Shown one piece after another: positions 25,494 through 33,903 of a DNA stretch of 64,000 bases (the stretch's first letter is position 1; each line of letters begins with the position of its first letter). The position numbers and the translations under genes were made by a program. The notes under the pieces were generated by a model that was not told the DNA's origin, ran no database searches, and saw only the letters and a list, made by a program, of their open reading frames with translations. Source of the stretch: Pseudomonas asiatica (GTDB lineage Bacteria; Pseudomonadota; Gammaproteobacteria; Pseudomonadales; Pseudomonadaceae); NCBI RefSeq assembly GCF_040214835.1, contig NZ_CP157874.1, positions 1,306,001-1,370,000 of the forward strand. Reading direction: 5' to 3'.

Positions 25494-26561
25494 ATGCGTC
25501 TCTTCAATATTCTGGCAGTCGGTTGCCTGGCCCTGATCTCGGCCACTGCCCAGGCTGAAAGTGTCTCCGGCCTGTACCAGGTGCGCGAACCGGTATCCGG
25601 GCAGGGCGCCGAAGCCCGTGCCGCGGCTACCATCCAGGCCCTCGATACCCTGGTAACGCGCCTGACCGGCGACCCCAAGGCAGCGCAAAGCCCGGCATTG
25701 GCCGGGCTGCGCAAGGACCCGCAGCAAATCATCAACCAGGTCGCCAGCGAAGCCGGGCCACCCGAGTCGGTGCTGGTCGAGTTCGACCCTGGCAGTACCG
25801 AACGGGCCTTGCGCAAGGCCGGCCTGGCCTTGTGGGGCAGCAACCGCCCCTCGATCCTCGGCTGGTGGCTGAACGACAGTGCGGAAGGCAGCAACCTGGT
25901 CGGTGACGGCCAGGCCAGCGCCCAACCCCTGCGCCGCGCCGCGCAGCACCGTGGCCTGCCGTTGCGCCTGCCTCTGGCCGACCTGCAGGAGCAACTGGTG
26001 GCCAATGCCGAGCAGATCGAAGGCAGTGACCCTGCGGCGCTGCGCGAAGCCTCAGGGCGCTACGGCGCCGATGCCTTGCTGGCGGTGCATGCCCGGGAAG
26101 CCGACGGCAAGTGGCAGGGCAAATGGCAGCTGTGGCTGGGCGACCAGCGTGAACAAGGCACTGCCGAAGGTGCCGACCCGGCAGCACTGGCCGATGCCGT
26201 GATGCTGGCGCTCAGCAGTCGCCTGGCGCCGCGCTACGTCACCCGCCCGGGCGCCAGCAGCCAGTTGCAGGTGCAAGTGCAGGGGATGAACCTGCAGCGC
26301 TACGCAGAGCTTGCCCGCGTGCTCGAACCCTTTGGCCCGCGCCTGCAGATGGCCGAAGGCAGCACCCTGACCTACGGCGTGACCGCCAACCGCGAACAGC
26401 TGCGCGCCCAGCTTGGCCTGGCCAAGCTGCAGGAAGTACCGGTAGAGCAGGCGCCTGCTGTGCAGCCCCCTCCAGCTCCGGCAGACGCTGCCGGCGCTGG
26501 GCAACCAGTGCCGGCCCAGCCAGCACCCAAGCCGTTCGACGGTTTGCGTTTTCGCTGGTAA
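25494..26561 (+). CDS. DUF2066 periplasmic protein
   Basis: A 355-residue exported protein. A signal peptide (MRLFNILAVGCLALISATAQAE) is followed by a DUF2066 domain with VSGLYQVREPVSGQG near the mature N-terminus and LRKAGLALWGSNRPSIL in the middle, and it ends in a Pro/Ala-rich linker and PFDGLRFRW. The role is unknown. I start at the ATG at 25494, where the signal peptide begins. The permease gene follows after 12 bp, so they form an operon, as usually seen in Pseudomonas. Confidence 0.82.
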   Translation: MRLFNILAVGCLALISATAQAESVSGLYQVREPVSGQGAEARAAATIQALDTLVTRLTGDPKAAQSPALAGLRKDPQQIINQVASEAGPPESVLVEFDPGSTERALRKAGLALWGSNRPSILGWWLNDSAEGSNLVGDGQASAQPLRRAAQHRGLPLRLPLADLQEQLVANAEQIEGSDPAALREASGRYGADALLAVHAREADGKWQGKWQLWLGDQREQGTAEGADPAALADAVMLALSSRLAPRYVTRPGASSQLQVQVQGMNLQRYAELARVLEPFGPRLQMAEGSTLTYGVTANREQLRAQLGLAKLQEVPVEQAPAVQPPPAPADAAGAGQPVPAQPAPKPFDGLRFRW

Positions 26562-26573
26562 GGGGAGCACACC

Positions 26574-27647
26574 GTGACCGACGTACGTCGTTGGATCTGG
26601 CTGGGCGTTGCCCTGCTGGTCGCCGTGCTGCTTTACAGCCTGCACAATATTCTTACCCCGTTCCTGGTCGGCATCCTGCTGGCCTACCTGGCCGACCCGC
26701 TGGTCGACCGCCTGGAGCGCCTGGGGCTGTCGCGCACCTGGGGCGTGGTGGTGGTTTTCGGCCTGTTTACCTTGCTGTTGCTGGCCTTGCTGCTGGTATT
26801 GGTGCCGCTGCTGGCCAAGCAGCTGGTGCGCCTGTACGAACTGGCGCCGCAGATGCTCGACTGGCTCGAGCACGTGGCGCTGCCCTGGGTGCAGAGCCGC
26901 CTGGGCCTGGCTGACGGCTTCTGGAAGTTCGACAAGATCAAGGCCGCCATCGGCACGCACATGGGCCAGACCACCGATATCGTCGGCGTGCTGCTGTCCC
27001 ATGCCACCGCATCGAGCCTGGCGCTGATGGCCTGGCTGGCCAACATGGTGCTGATCCCGGTGGTGGGTTTCTATCTGTTGCGTGACTGGGACCTGATGAT
27101 GGCCAAGCTGCGTGGCCTGTTGCCGCGCCAGCGTGAGCCGCAAGTGATGGGCCTGGCGGGCGAATGCCATGAAGTGCTGGGGGCGTTCGTGCGCGGGCAA
27201 TTGATGGTGATGGTGGCCCTGGGCATCATCTATTCGGCCGGGCTGATGCTGGTGGGGCTGGAACTGGGGCTGCTGATCGGCATGCTCGCCGGGCTGGCTG
27301 CCATCGTGCCGTACATGGGCTTCATCATCGGCATCGGCGCGGCCTTGGTGGCTGGCCTGTTCCAGTTCGGCGGCGACCTGTACCCGATGCTGGGGATCGT
27401 CGCGGTGTTCATGGTCGGGCAGGCGCTGGAAGGCATGGTGCTGACCCCGCTGCTGGTCGGCGACCGTATCGGCCTGCACCCGGTGGCGGTGATCTTCGCG
27501 ATCCTGGCCGGCGGTGAGCTGTTCGGCTTTACCGGGGTGTTGCTGGCGCTGCCGGTGGCGGCGGTGATCATGGTGCTGCTGCGGCATGTACATGACCTGT
27601 ACAAGGAATCGGACATGTATGCCGGGGATATCGACCCGGAGTTGTGA
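26574..27647 (+). CDS. AI-2E/PerM-family permease
   Basis: A 357-residue inner-membrane protein of the AI-2 exporter superfamily (PerM/YhhT/TqsA). About eight hydrophobic segments are visible, and the C-terminal half has the conserved stretches VPYMGFIIGIGAALV and PLLVGDRIGLHPVAVIFAIL. Members include autoinducer and Na+/H+ transporters, so the substrate is uncertain. The start is GTG at 26574 with AAGGGGAG upstream. It lies directly before hda, a neighbourhood also known in E. coli-like genomes where a perM-type gene is near hda. Confidence 0.85.
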   Translation: MTDVRRWIWLGVALLVAVLLYSLHNILTPFLVGILLAYLADPLVDRLERLGLSRTWGVVVVFGLFTLLLLALLLVLVPLLAKQLVRLYELAPQMLDWLEHVALPWVQSRLGLADGFWKFDKIKAAIGTHMGQTTDIVGVLLSHATASSLALMAWLANMVLIPVVGFYLLRDWDLMMAKLRGLLPRQREPQVMGLAGECHEVLGAFVRGQLMVMVALGIIYSAGLMLVGLELGLLIGMLAGLAAIVPYMGFIIGIGAALVAGLFQFGGDLYPMLGIVAVFMVGQALEGMVLTPLLVGDRIGLHPVAVIFAILAGGELFGFTGVLLALPVAAVIMVLLRHVHDLYKESDMYAGDIDPEL

Positions 27648-27685
27648 TCCCGGGGCCGCCTTGATGCCGGCCAGTTAAGAAATTG

Positions 27686-27801
27686 GGGCCGCGTTGCGGC
27701 CCTTCGCATGCTTGCCCGCTCCCACAGGTGTGTCGCTGAGGCCATGATTTACGCGCCCCTGTGGGAGCGGGCAAGCCCGCGAAGGGCTGCAAAGCAGCCC
27801 C
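27686..27801. repeat. REP pair, class A (inverted)
   Basis: Inverted copies (27698-27728 and 27758-27784) with outer GGGGCCGC..GCGGCCC and GGGCTGC..GCAGCCC hairpins lie between the permease and hda genes. Confidence 0.82.
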
Positions 27802-27938
27802 AAAACAGCAAAAAAACCGCAACTCGTTGATTTTACTTGTGCTATCCGCTGCCGCGATTGTGCGCCCCGCGCTGCGGGTATAGACTTTGCACATTGTTCA
27901 CCAAAGGCCCCCTGCGGTCCTGTCGACCGCCCGCGAGC

Positions 27939-28646
27939 ATGAAACCACCGATCCAGTTGCCCCTGGGTGTGCGCCTGCGCGATGACGCCACCTTCATCAA
28001 CTACTATCCGGGCGCCAATGCCGCGGCATTGGGCTACGTCGAGCGGCTATGCGAAGCCGACGCCGGCTGGACCGAGAGCCTTATCTACCTGTGGGGCAAG
28101 CAAGGTGTTGGCCGTACCCACCTGCTACAGGCCGCCACCCACCGCTTCCAGCAACGCGGCGAGCCAGCCGTCTACCTGCCACTGGCGCAATTGCTCGATC
28201 GTGGCGTAGGGCTGCTCGACTACCTGGCCCAGTACGAACTGGTGTGCATCGACGACCTGCACGTGATCGCCGGCAAGGCTGACTGGGAAGAGGCCATGTT
28301 CCACCTGTTCAACCGCCTGCGTGACAGCGGCCGGCGCCTGCTGCTGGCTGCCTCGGCGTCGCCGCGCGAACTGCCGATCAAGCTGCCCGACCTGAAGTCG
28401 CGGCTGACCCTGGCCCTGGTGTTCCAGATGCGTGGCCTGTCCGACGAAGACAAGCTGCGTGCCCTGCAACTGCGTGCTTCGCGCCGTGGCCTGCACCTTA
28501 CCGACGAAGTCGGTCACTTCATCCTCACCCGCGGCGCACGCAGCATGAGTGCGTTGTTCGACCTGCTCGAACGTCTCGACCAGGCCTCGTTGCAGGCACA
28601 ACGCAAGCTCACCATCCCGTTCCTCAAGGAAACCCTGGGTTGGTAA
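27939..28646 (+). CDS. hda: DnaA regulatory inactivator Hda
   Basis: A 235-residue AAA+ protein homologous to the ATPase domain of DnaA, which with the DNA-loaded clamp promotes hydrolysis of DnaA-bound ATP and prevents re-initiation. It starts with MKPPIQLPLGVRLRDDATF, which includes the clamp-binding-type QLPLG peptide. The Walker A-like GKQGVGRTHLLQA, Walker B-like CIDDLHVIAG and the sensor/arginine region follow. The start at 27939 is where the clamp motif begins. Confidence 0.94.
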   Translation: MKPPIQLPLGVRLRDDATFINYYPGANAAALGYVERLCEADAGWTESLIYLWGKQGVGRTHLLQAATHRFQQRGEPAVYLPLAQLLDRGVGLLDYLAQYELVCIDDLHVIAGKADWEEAMFHLFNRLRDSGRRLLLAASASPRELPIKLPDLKSRLTLALVFQMRGLSDEDKLRALQLRASRRGLHLTDEVGHFILTRGARSMSALFDLLERLDQASLQAQRKLTIPFLKETLGW

Positions 28647-28771
28647 CCCCGAAAACGCTGGGCCAGAGCGGCAAAACAAAAAAGTCACATCTTTTTCGAT
28701 AAAATTTGCAAATGGCCATGATAGAGGGCATAGTTTCACCCTTCTAAAGGATTACAGACACGGTCGTGCCC

Positions 28772-29425
28772 ATGCTGAAGCGCTTCGCACCCCTCGTGCC
28801 ACTCGCACTCGTGACCCTGCTTTTTGGCTGCGCGGCCCAAGGCCCAGCTTCTCATTCAGAGCCGCAGCCCCAGGATCACTCCCCGATCGCCGCACAATCG
28901 GCGTTCAAGGCCAAAGCCTCGTCCTCGTCGGTATTCGGCGAGCCGGAAGAGCTGGCCACCGAAGATGACCTGGAGGCTTTCTCCAGCAGCAAGCCTTACC
29001 AGTTGCCAGCTCTGGCTGACAGCATTCTCGAGCGCGGCATGTCGCTGATCGGCACCCGCTACCGCTTCGGTGGTACCTCGGAGAAGTCCGGCTTCGACTG
29101 CAGTGGTTTCATCGGCTACCTGTTCCGCGAAGAGGCGGGCGTTACCCTGCCGCGTTCCACGCGTGAAATGATCAACGTCGATGCCCCGAAAGTGGCCCGC
29201 AACAAGCTCAAGCCAGGTGACCTGCTGTTCTTCAGCACCAATGGTCGCGGCCGCGTGAGCCATGCCGGCATCTACCTGGGTGACAACCAGTTCATCCACT
29301 CCAGCAGCCGCCGCAGTGGTGGCGTGCGCATCGACAGCCTCGGTGACCGCTACTGGAGCAAGACCTTCATCGAAGCCAAGCGTGCCTTGGCCATGGCGCC
29401 GACCACCAATATCGCGCGCAACTGA
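28772..29425 (+). CDS. NlpC/P60-family cell-wall peptidase lipoprotein (first)
   Basis: A 217-residue lipoprotein with lipobox LFGC (Cys20), a Ser/Pro-rich linker of about 60 residues, and an NlpC/P60 domain with catalytic Cys110 (FDCSGFI), His164 (RVSHAGIY) and a third polar residue near His176. Such enzymes cut peptide stems in peptidoglycan. An in-frame GTG at 28766 would add two residues; the AAAGGA at 28746 fits either start only loosely. It is followed by a related gene after 139 bp. Confidence 0.88.
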   Translation: MLKRFAPLVPLALVTLLFGCAAQGPASHSEPQPQDHSPIAAQSAFKAKASSSSVFGEPEELATEDDLEAFSSSKPYQLPALADSILERGMSLIGTRYRFGGTSEKSGFDCSGFIGYLFREEAGVTLPRSTREMINVDAPKVARNKLKPGDLLFFSTNGRGRVSHAGIYLGDNQFIHSSSRRSGGVRIDSLGDRYWSKTFIEAKRALAMAPTTNIARN

Positions 29426-29448
29426 TAGCAAAATGATATATCCTGCCG

Positions 29449-29481
29449 CGGCGGCGATGCTTTGAAAAAAGCTCGCCGCCG
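29449..29481 (+). terminator. Long GC-rich hairpin between the two NlpC genes
   Basis: CGGCGGCGA pairs with TCGCCGCCG and, inside, GCTTT pairs with AAAGC around a GAAA tetraloop: 14 bp with one bulged T. There is no U-run after it, so it may act as a partial terminator or an mRNA stabiliser between the two genes. Confidence 0.55.
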
Positions 29482-29564
29482 TGCGCATTTATAGAAAGCG
29501 TCTAATCTAAATTCTCAATTCTTTTCGGCTGCGGCCCAGCGGACTCAGACAGGATGTTCTGGCC

Positions 29565-30098
29565 ATGGTAAAGATGGCGCGCTTCGCATTTCTCTCCTTG
29601 GCAGCCTTGCTTGCTGCCTGCTCCAGCCGTGCGCCTGCGCCGGCCCCTGTGGTACAGCCGCAGGTAACCTATAGCCAGGCCAGCCCTTCGCCGATTGCCG
29701 ATGACGTGCTGATGCGTGCTATCGGCCTGGTGGGCACGCCTTATCGCTGGGGCGGCAACACACCGGACTCCGGTTTCGATTGCAGTGGTCTGATCAAGTA
29801 CGTCTACCGTGATGCTGCCGGCATCAGCCTGCCGCGTTCGACGCGTGAGATGATCGTCATGCGCGCGCCAACCGTGGATGCCAAGTCGCTGCAGTCCGGT
29901 GACCTGGTGTTCTTCGCCACCAGTGGCGGCTCGCAGGTCAGCCATGCTGGCATTTATGTCGGGGAAGGGCGCTTCGTGCATGCACCTTCCAGCGGTGGCA
30001 CGGTGCGCCTGGACTACCTGTCCAACAGCTACTGGGCCAAGGCTTACCTGCAGGCCAAACGCGTCATTCCGCAAGGGCATCTGGCGCAGAACCCCTGA
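29565..30098 (+). CDS. NlpC/P60-family cell-wall peptidase lipoprotein (second)
   Basis: A 177-residue lipoprotein with lipobox LAAC (Cys19), a short Pro/Ala linker, and an NlpC/P60 domain with catalytic Cys73 (FDCSGLI), His127 (QVSHAGIY) and His near 139. It resembles the previous gene throughout the domain (shared GxxYRxGG, LPRSTREMI), which suggests tandem duplication. The ATG at 29565 has AGGAT about 9 nt upstream. Its 3' end overlaps the convergent dehydrogenase gene by 35 bp. Confidence 0.88.
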   Translation: MVKMARFAFLSLAALLAACSSRAPAPAPVVQPQVTYSQASPSPIADDVLMRAIGLVGTPYRWGGNTPDSGFDCSGLIKYVYRDAAGISLPRSTREMIVMRAPTVDAKSLQSGDLVFFATSGGSQVSHAGIYVGEGRFVHAPSSGGTVRLDYLSNSYWAKAYLQAKRVIPQGHLAQNP

Positions 30099-31410
30099 GG
30101 ACAGGCGGGGCTTTGCTCACCCGCCAGACCACATTGCCGACATCATCGGCTACCAGCACGCCGCCACGCCCGTCGGTGATCACGCCGACCGGGCGCCCTT
30201 GGGCCTTGCCATGCTCATCCAGAAAACCGGTAAGCAGGTCCACAGGCTTGCCCGAAGGTTTTCCTGAAGGGTCGAACGGCACGAAAATCACCTTGTAGCC
30301 ACTGTGCGGCTTGCGGTTCCACGACCCGTGCTGGCCCACGAATGCCCCTTCTTCGAAGGGCGGTGGTAGCCCATTCGGTTGGGCGAATGCCAGCCCCAGC
30401 GATGCCGTGTGTGGGCCCACGGCGTAGTCGGGCACTAGCGCCTGGGCTACTTTTTCAGGCGCTGGCGGTTGCATGCGCTCGTCCACGTGGCGGCCGTAGT
30501 AGCTGTAGGGCCAACCATAGAAACCGCCGTCCTTCACGGAAGTGATGTAGTCCGGTACCAGATCGCTACCGATCTCGTCACGCTCGTTGACTGCCGTCCA
30601 CAACGCGCCGCTGTGCGGCTCCCAGGCCAGGCCGTTAGGGTTGCGCAGGCCGGTGGCGAACAGGCGGTGCTGGCCGCTGGCGGGGTCCACTTCCCAGACC
30701 GCGGCGCGTCCCTGTTCCTTGTCCATACCGTTTTCGCCTACGTTGCTGTTGGAGCCGACCGTCACGAAAAGCTTCTTGCCATCGGGGCTGGCGATGACGT
30801 TCTTGGTCCAGTGGTGGTTGAGCGGCCCGCCTGGCAACTCGACTACCGGCTGGCCTTCATTGCGAATTTGCATGGCACCGGGCTCGTAGTGAAAGCGCAG
30901 CAGCCTGTCGGTGTTGGCGACGTAGAGGTCCTTGCCGACCAGGGCCATGCCGAACGGTGAGTTGAGCTCTTCGATGAAGGTCGTGCGGATTTCAGCCACG
31001 CCGTCGTGGTCGGCATCCCGTAGCAGGGTAATGCGGTTGGCGCTGGGCACGCCTGCACCTGCCCGCTTCATCACCTTCTTCATGACCCAACCGCGCAGGC
31101 CCTTGCCATCTTCGGGTTTGGGCGGGGCATTGGTTTCAGCTACCAGCACGTCGCCGTTGGGCAGCAGGTATAGCCAGCGAGGGTGGTCGAGTCCGCTGGC
31201 GAACGCTTTCACCTGAGTGCCTGGTGCTGCTTCGGGCTTGGCGTCCTTGGGCCAGCCCACTGCCGGGGCGATATTCACGGTGGGGAGGGTGGTCTTGACC
31301 GGAGCAGGCAGCTGGGGGGTTGGGCCACTGCCGTCGAGTACATTCAGCAGGGCGGTTTCGCCGCAGGCAGTCAGGCTGGCGGCCAATAGCCAAGGCATCA
31401 GGTGTTTCAT
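30064..31410 (-). CDS. PQQ-dependent sorbosone dehydrogenase-like lipoprotein
   Basis: A 448-residue exported protein with a lipobox-like LTAC near residue 16 and a six-bladed beta-propeller of the glucose/sorbosone dehydrogenase family. Typical segments are ASGLDHPRWLYLLPNGDVLV, NSPFGMALVGKDLYVANTD, LNHHWTKNVIASPDGKKLFV and GLRNPNGLAWEP. Family members oxidise sugars with PQQ in the periplasm, but substrate and PQQ binding are not proven here. The ATG at 31410 is preceded by AGGAGG. The convergent overlap with the NlpC gene is 35 bp. The long palindromic element lies just upstream. Confidence 0.82.
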   Translation of the reverse strand: MKHLMPWLLAASLTACGETALLNVLDGSGPTPQLPAPVKTTLPTVNIAPAVGWPKDAKPEAAPGTQVKAFASGLDHPRWLYLLPNGDVLVAETNAPPKPEDGKGLRGWVMKKVMKRAGAGVPSANRITLLRDADHDGVAEIRTTFIEELNSPFGMALVGKDLYVANTDRLLRFHYEPGAMQIRNEGQPVVELPGGPLNHHWTKNVIASPDGKKLFVTVGSNSNVGENGMDKEQGRAAVWEVDPASGQHRLFATGLRNPNGLAWEPHSGALWTAVNERDEIGSDLVPDYITSVKDGGFYGWPYSYYGRHVDERMQPPAPEKVAQALVPDYAVGPHTASLGLAFAQPNGLPPPFEEGAFVGQHGSWNRKPHSGYKVIFVPFDPSGKPSGKPVDLLTGFLDEHGKAQGRPVGVITDGRGGVLVADDVGNVVWRVSKAPPVLRGSAPDALAE

Positions 31411-31485
31411 GGGCGGCATCCTCCTAAGAAGGCCTATGGAACTGAGAGGTCGGCGACGTTCGCCGGGTTCCCGGGAACCATCCAA

Positions 31486-31570
<85 letters not shown>

Positions 31571-31601
31571 TAAGCGCGCGATAGTTCAGGCACCGCCGAT
31601 T

Positions 31602-32192
31602 GCGACTTCAGGAGGCCGAGCGAAGGGACTGCGGAGGGAGGTGACGGGCATGGATGCCCGTCAAGCGCTGAGGCCCCATGGATGGGGCCTGCAGCGCGTA
31701 CTCCCGGGAGCAGGCCCGTAGCGAGGGGACCCCGGAGCGAAGCGTAGGGGCCGGATGATAGGAGCCAGCGTTTTTTGGTTACTTTTTGTCGCGTTTGACA
31801 AAAAGTGACCCGCCGTAAGGGCGGAAAGGTGATTAAGCGCCACCTTCGAAAATGAATGTTGACCTTGTTGTTGATGCCCACGCTTGAAAGCGAAGAGCGA
31901 AGAGCGGAAAAGTACCGGTCTTGATCTCGCGCATAGTCCATTTACGATGGCGACGCTTACTCACCTTTTCGCCCTTACGGCGAGTCACTTTTTGCCAAAC
32001 GCGGCAAAAAGTAACCAAAAAACGCTGCGCTCCCATCATCCGGCCCCTCCGCTACGCTACGGGGTTCCCTCGCGCCGGTCTTGCTCCCGGGAGTACGCGC
32101 TGCAGGCCCCATCCATGGGGCCTCAGCGCTTGACGGGCATCCATGCCCGTCACCTCCCTCCGCAAGCCCTCTGCTCGGCCTCCTGAAGTCGC
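31602..32192. repeat. Long imperfect palindrome, copy 1
   Basis: The left arm 31602-31843 (242 bp) and right arm 31947-32192 (246 bp) are imperfect reverse complements around a centre of about 103 bp. The arms contain nested perfect hairpins such as TGACGGGCAT-GG-ATGCCCGTCA (31642-31663), AGGCCCCAT-GG-ATGGGGCCT (31671-31690) and a TTTTTG..CAAAAA stem. No gene of credible composition fits. The centre holds two units of the heptamer GAAGAGC (31892-31905). A nearly identical copy lies at 47237-47855. The class is unknown to me by name. Confidence 0.9.
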
Positions 32193-32193
32193 G

Positions 32194-32265
32194 AAGATCA
32201 AGATCAAGATCAAGATCAAGAGCAAGAGCAAGAGCAAGAGCAAGAGCAAGAGCAAGAGCAAGAGC
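32194..32265. repeat. Right hexanucleotide tandem tract of long palindrome copy 1
   Basis: Four copies of AAGATC followed by eight of AAGAGC, in register. The unit is the reverse complement of the GCTCTT unit found on the left side of copy 2. Confidence 0.95.
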
Positions 32266-32462
32266 AAGCAAGTCGGGTGGTGGCTCAATGTGCCAGTGAG
32301 ATGCGCCGCTGCTGTTGCAAAGGTGGCGTGGGGGCGAGACCAAGAATCAGATTTAACACCTTTCTTGTAGGCCGTTTCCCAAAGATACTCTTAACACCTA
32401 TTCTCCGTTGCGCGCGCCAAATGCGGTCTCTAGTCTCGGCATGTCGTTGACCTTCAATGACC

Positions 32463-32593
32463 GGGTTAGCCGCCCGAAATCGTCAGACACCGCAGCTGAG
32501 CAATACCGAGTAATCGGCATTGGCGCCTTATGGCGGCTGTGCGTGGGGCACCTGCGGGTGCGCCGGGTGCCTGACGTCCCGGTCGGCTAACCC
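32463..32593 (+). ncRNA. Candidate structured leader RNA before the DUF3077 gene
   Basis: A multi-stem fold is visible by eye. The closing stem is GGGTTAGCCG/CGGCTAACCC (32463-32472 with 32584-32593). The second stem is CGTCAG-a-CACC/GGTG-c-CTGACG (32481-32491 with 32566-32576). Inside are CAGC/GCTG (32493-32496 with 32536-32539), CCGA-GTAA-TCGG with a GNRA loop (32506-32517), CGCC-TTAT-GGCG (32524-32535), and GGGCACC-type/GGTGC with a TGCG loop (32546-32564). It ends 66 nt before the DUF3077 start. I recall similar sequence before other DUF3077 genes in Pseudomonas. Function is unknown. Confidence 0.65.
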
Positions 32594-32659
32594 ACGTACA
32601 GCTGCCACCATACTGTTTAGCCGCGGTTGGTGGTCGCTTCACTACGACAGGAGCCTTAA

Positions 32660-32923
32660 ATGACCACCGAAGACACGAAATGCACAGTCGGCAAAACCAT
32701 ATTCTTTCAAGGTGAAAACCAGACCCACCCCCTGTTCCGCATCGAACCCGGTATCTCCTGCCAGAACGCCCGCGAACAAGCCTCGGAATTGATCGGCTAT
32801 GCACGGGACCTGACCATCGACGGCCTGATGGAAGACAAGCCAAAGCTGATCTGGGCCGCGCACTACCTTTGCGCCTTGGGCAAAGCGCTGCTGGATGATG
32901 CCGAACTCGGCATGATGCGTTAG
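32660..32923 (+). CDS. DUF3077 protein
   Basis: An 87-residue soluble acidic protein with the DUF3077 pattern: a Thr/Lys-rich N-terminus, THPLFRIEPGISCQNAREQA in the middle and WAAHYLCALGKALLDDAE near the end. DUF3077 genes are present in several copies in P. putida-group genomes, and none has a settled function. CAGGAG lies 8 nt before the ATG. The upstream 66 nt after the structured RNA include CCACC/GGTGG arms (32605-32609 and 32628-32632), so translation may be controlled by mRNA folding. Confidence 0.82.
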   Translation: MTTEDTKCTVGKTIFFQGENQTHPLFRIEPGISCQNAREQASELIGYARDLTIDGLMEDKPKLIWAAHYLCALGKALLDDAELGMMR

Positions 32924-33002
32924 GACCTGAAAGGCGCGCAGGCCATTCGCGGCACGGGCCGCGCTCTCATGGAGCCGCATATAACTGAAAGGTTTAGCAG
33001 GG

Positions 33003-33091
33003 GCTCTGTGGGAGCGGGCGCGCCCGCGAACACCGGCGCAGCCGGTGCCAGCCACCGCGTTGGATTCTTCGCGGGCACGCCCGCTCCCACA
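33003..33091. repeat. REP pair, class A (inverted)
   Basis: Inverted copies (33003-33029 and 33064-33091) around an ACCGGCG-cag-CCGGT hairpin, between the DUF3077 gene and the convergent 192-residue gene. Confidence 0.82.
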
Positions 33092-33146
33092 GAAACCACG
33101 TCGCGCTTGCTAACGCGTTCCGGTCCCGCCCCGAGCCGAAGTTGCT

Positions 33147-33725
33147 TCAAGCCTGCTTGAGCAACAACGCCACCCCCGGGAAATACTGCCCCAGTTCGTT
33201 GTGCAACTTGCGGTAGGCATACGGGAAGTACCAGGCGATGGCACAGGCGGTATGTTTCTGCAGATCGTCGACCAGGTCCTGCAGTTCCTCGGGGCTGGCA
33301 TGCTGGCCAGCCTTCCACGGGCTGATGAACAGCGCACCAGCTTTCAACTGGCTGGGGTAGGCCACCTGGCGCGCGAGGGCAGCGGTCTGCTGCAGGGCGT
33401 CGGCCATGTCCAGCCGGGCAACTTTTGGCCAGCGCTGGCTGACACTGAGGTACAGCGCTTCATCGGCACTACTGATCGACAGGTCGCAGCGCCCTTCGTG
33501 TTCGCCTTCGTCGCGCTGCTTCTTGCCGGCAAACTGCTGCAGCGCCGCCAGTTCGGCCTGCCACGCCGCTGCGGCAAGCAGCCCGGTATTGGCCGCGGCG
33601 CCATGCCAGTAAGGTGCTTCGGCATCGCCGGCAAACTGGTTGAAGCGGTCGATGCAATCGCCCCAGCGCTCCAGCACCGGGGCGAGAAACTCCAGGCGCG
33701 GGTTGTTGATGATCTGGCCTCGCAT
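33147..33725 (-). CDS. Conserved hypothetical protein (192 aa)
   Basis: I do not recognise this 192-residue soluble protein. It begins MRGQIINNPRLEFLAPVLER and is predicted mainly helical in the first two-thirds, with a Trp/Tyr-rich end (IAWYFPYAYRKLHNELGQYF). No metal or nucleotide motif is seen. The ATG at 33725 is preceded by AGGAG at 8 nt; the longer frame upstream crosses the cobalamin riboswitch promoter and is a shadow. A perfect GTGATATCAC palindrome lies in its promoter region (33779-33788). It is divergent from the cob operon. Confidence 0.7.
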   Translation of the reverse strand: MRGQIINNPRLEFLAPVLERWGDCIDRFNQFAGDAEAPYWHGAAANTGLLAAAAWQAELAALQQFAGKKQRDEGEHEGRCDLSISSADEALYLSVSQRWPKVARLDMADALQQTAALARQVAYPSQLKAGALFISPWKAGQHASPEELQDLVDDLQKHTACAIAWYFPYAYRKLHNELGQYFPGVALLLKQA

Positions 33726-33867
33726 GCTGCGCTCTCCTGTTATCGTTGTGATCGCGTTCAGCTGAAAGTGATGGCTATGTGATATCACTGTATTCAGTGT
33801 GGCACAACCAGGTGAATTGGCCATTACCCGGGCGGTGCCTGTTCGACTGCAAAGCGGCCCACTTCGA

Positions 33868-33896
33868 TTGACGCTCCCGGTGCAACCCTCTAACCT
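33868..33896 (+). promoter_or_regulatory. Candidate promoter of the cob operon
   Basis: TTGACG (33868-33873) and TAACCT (33891-33896) are separated by exactly 17 bp, placing a transcript start near 33903, which is where the riboswitch sequence begins. Confidence 0.6.
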
Positions 33897-33903
33897 TCGC
33901 GCG

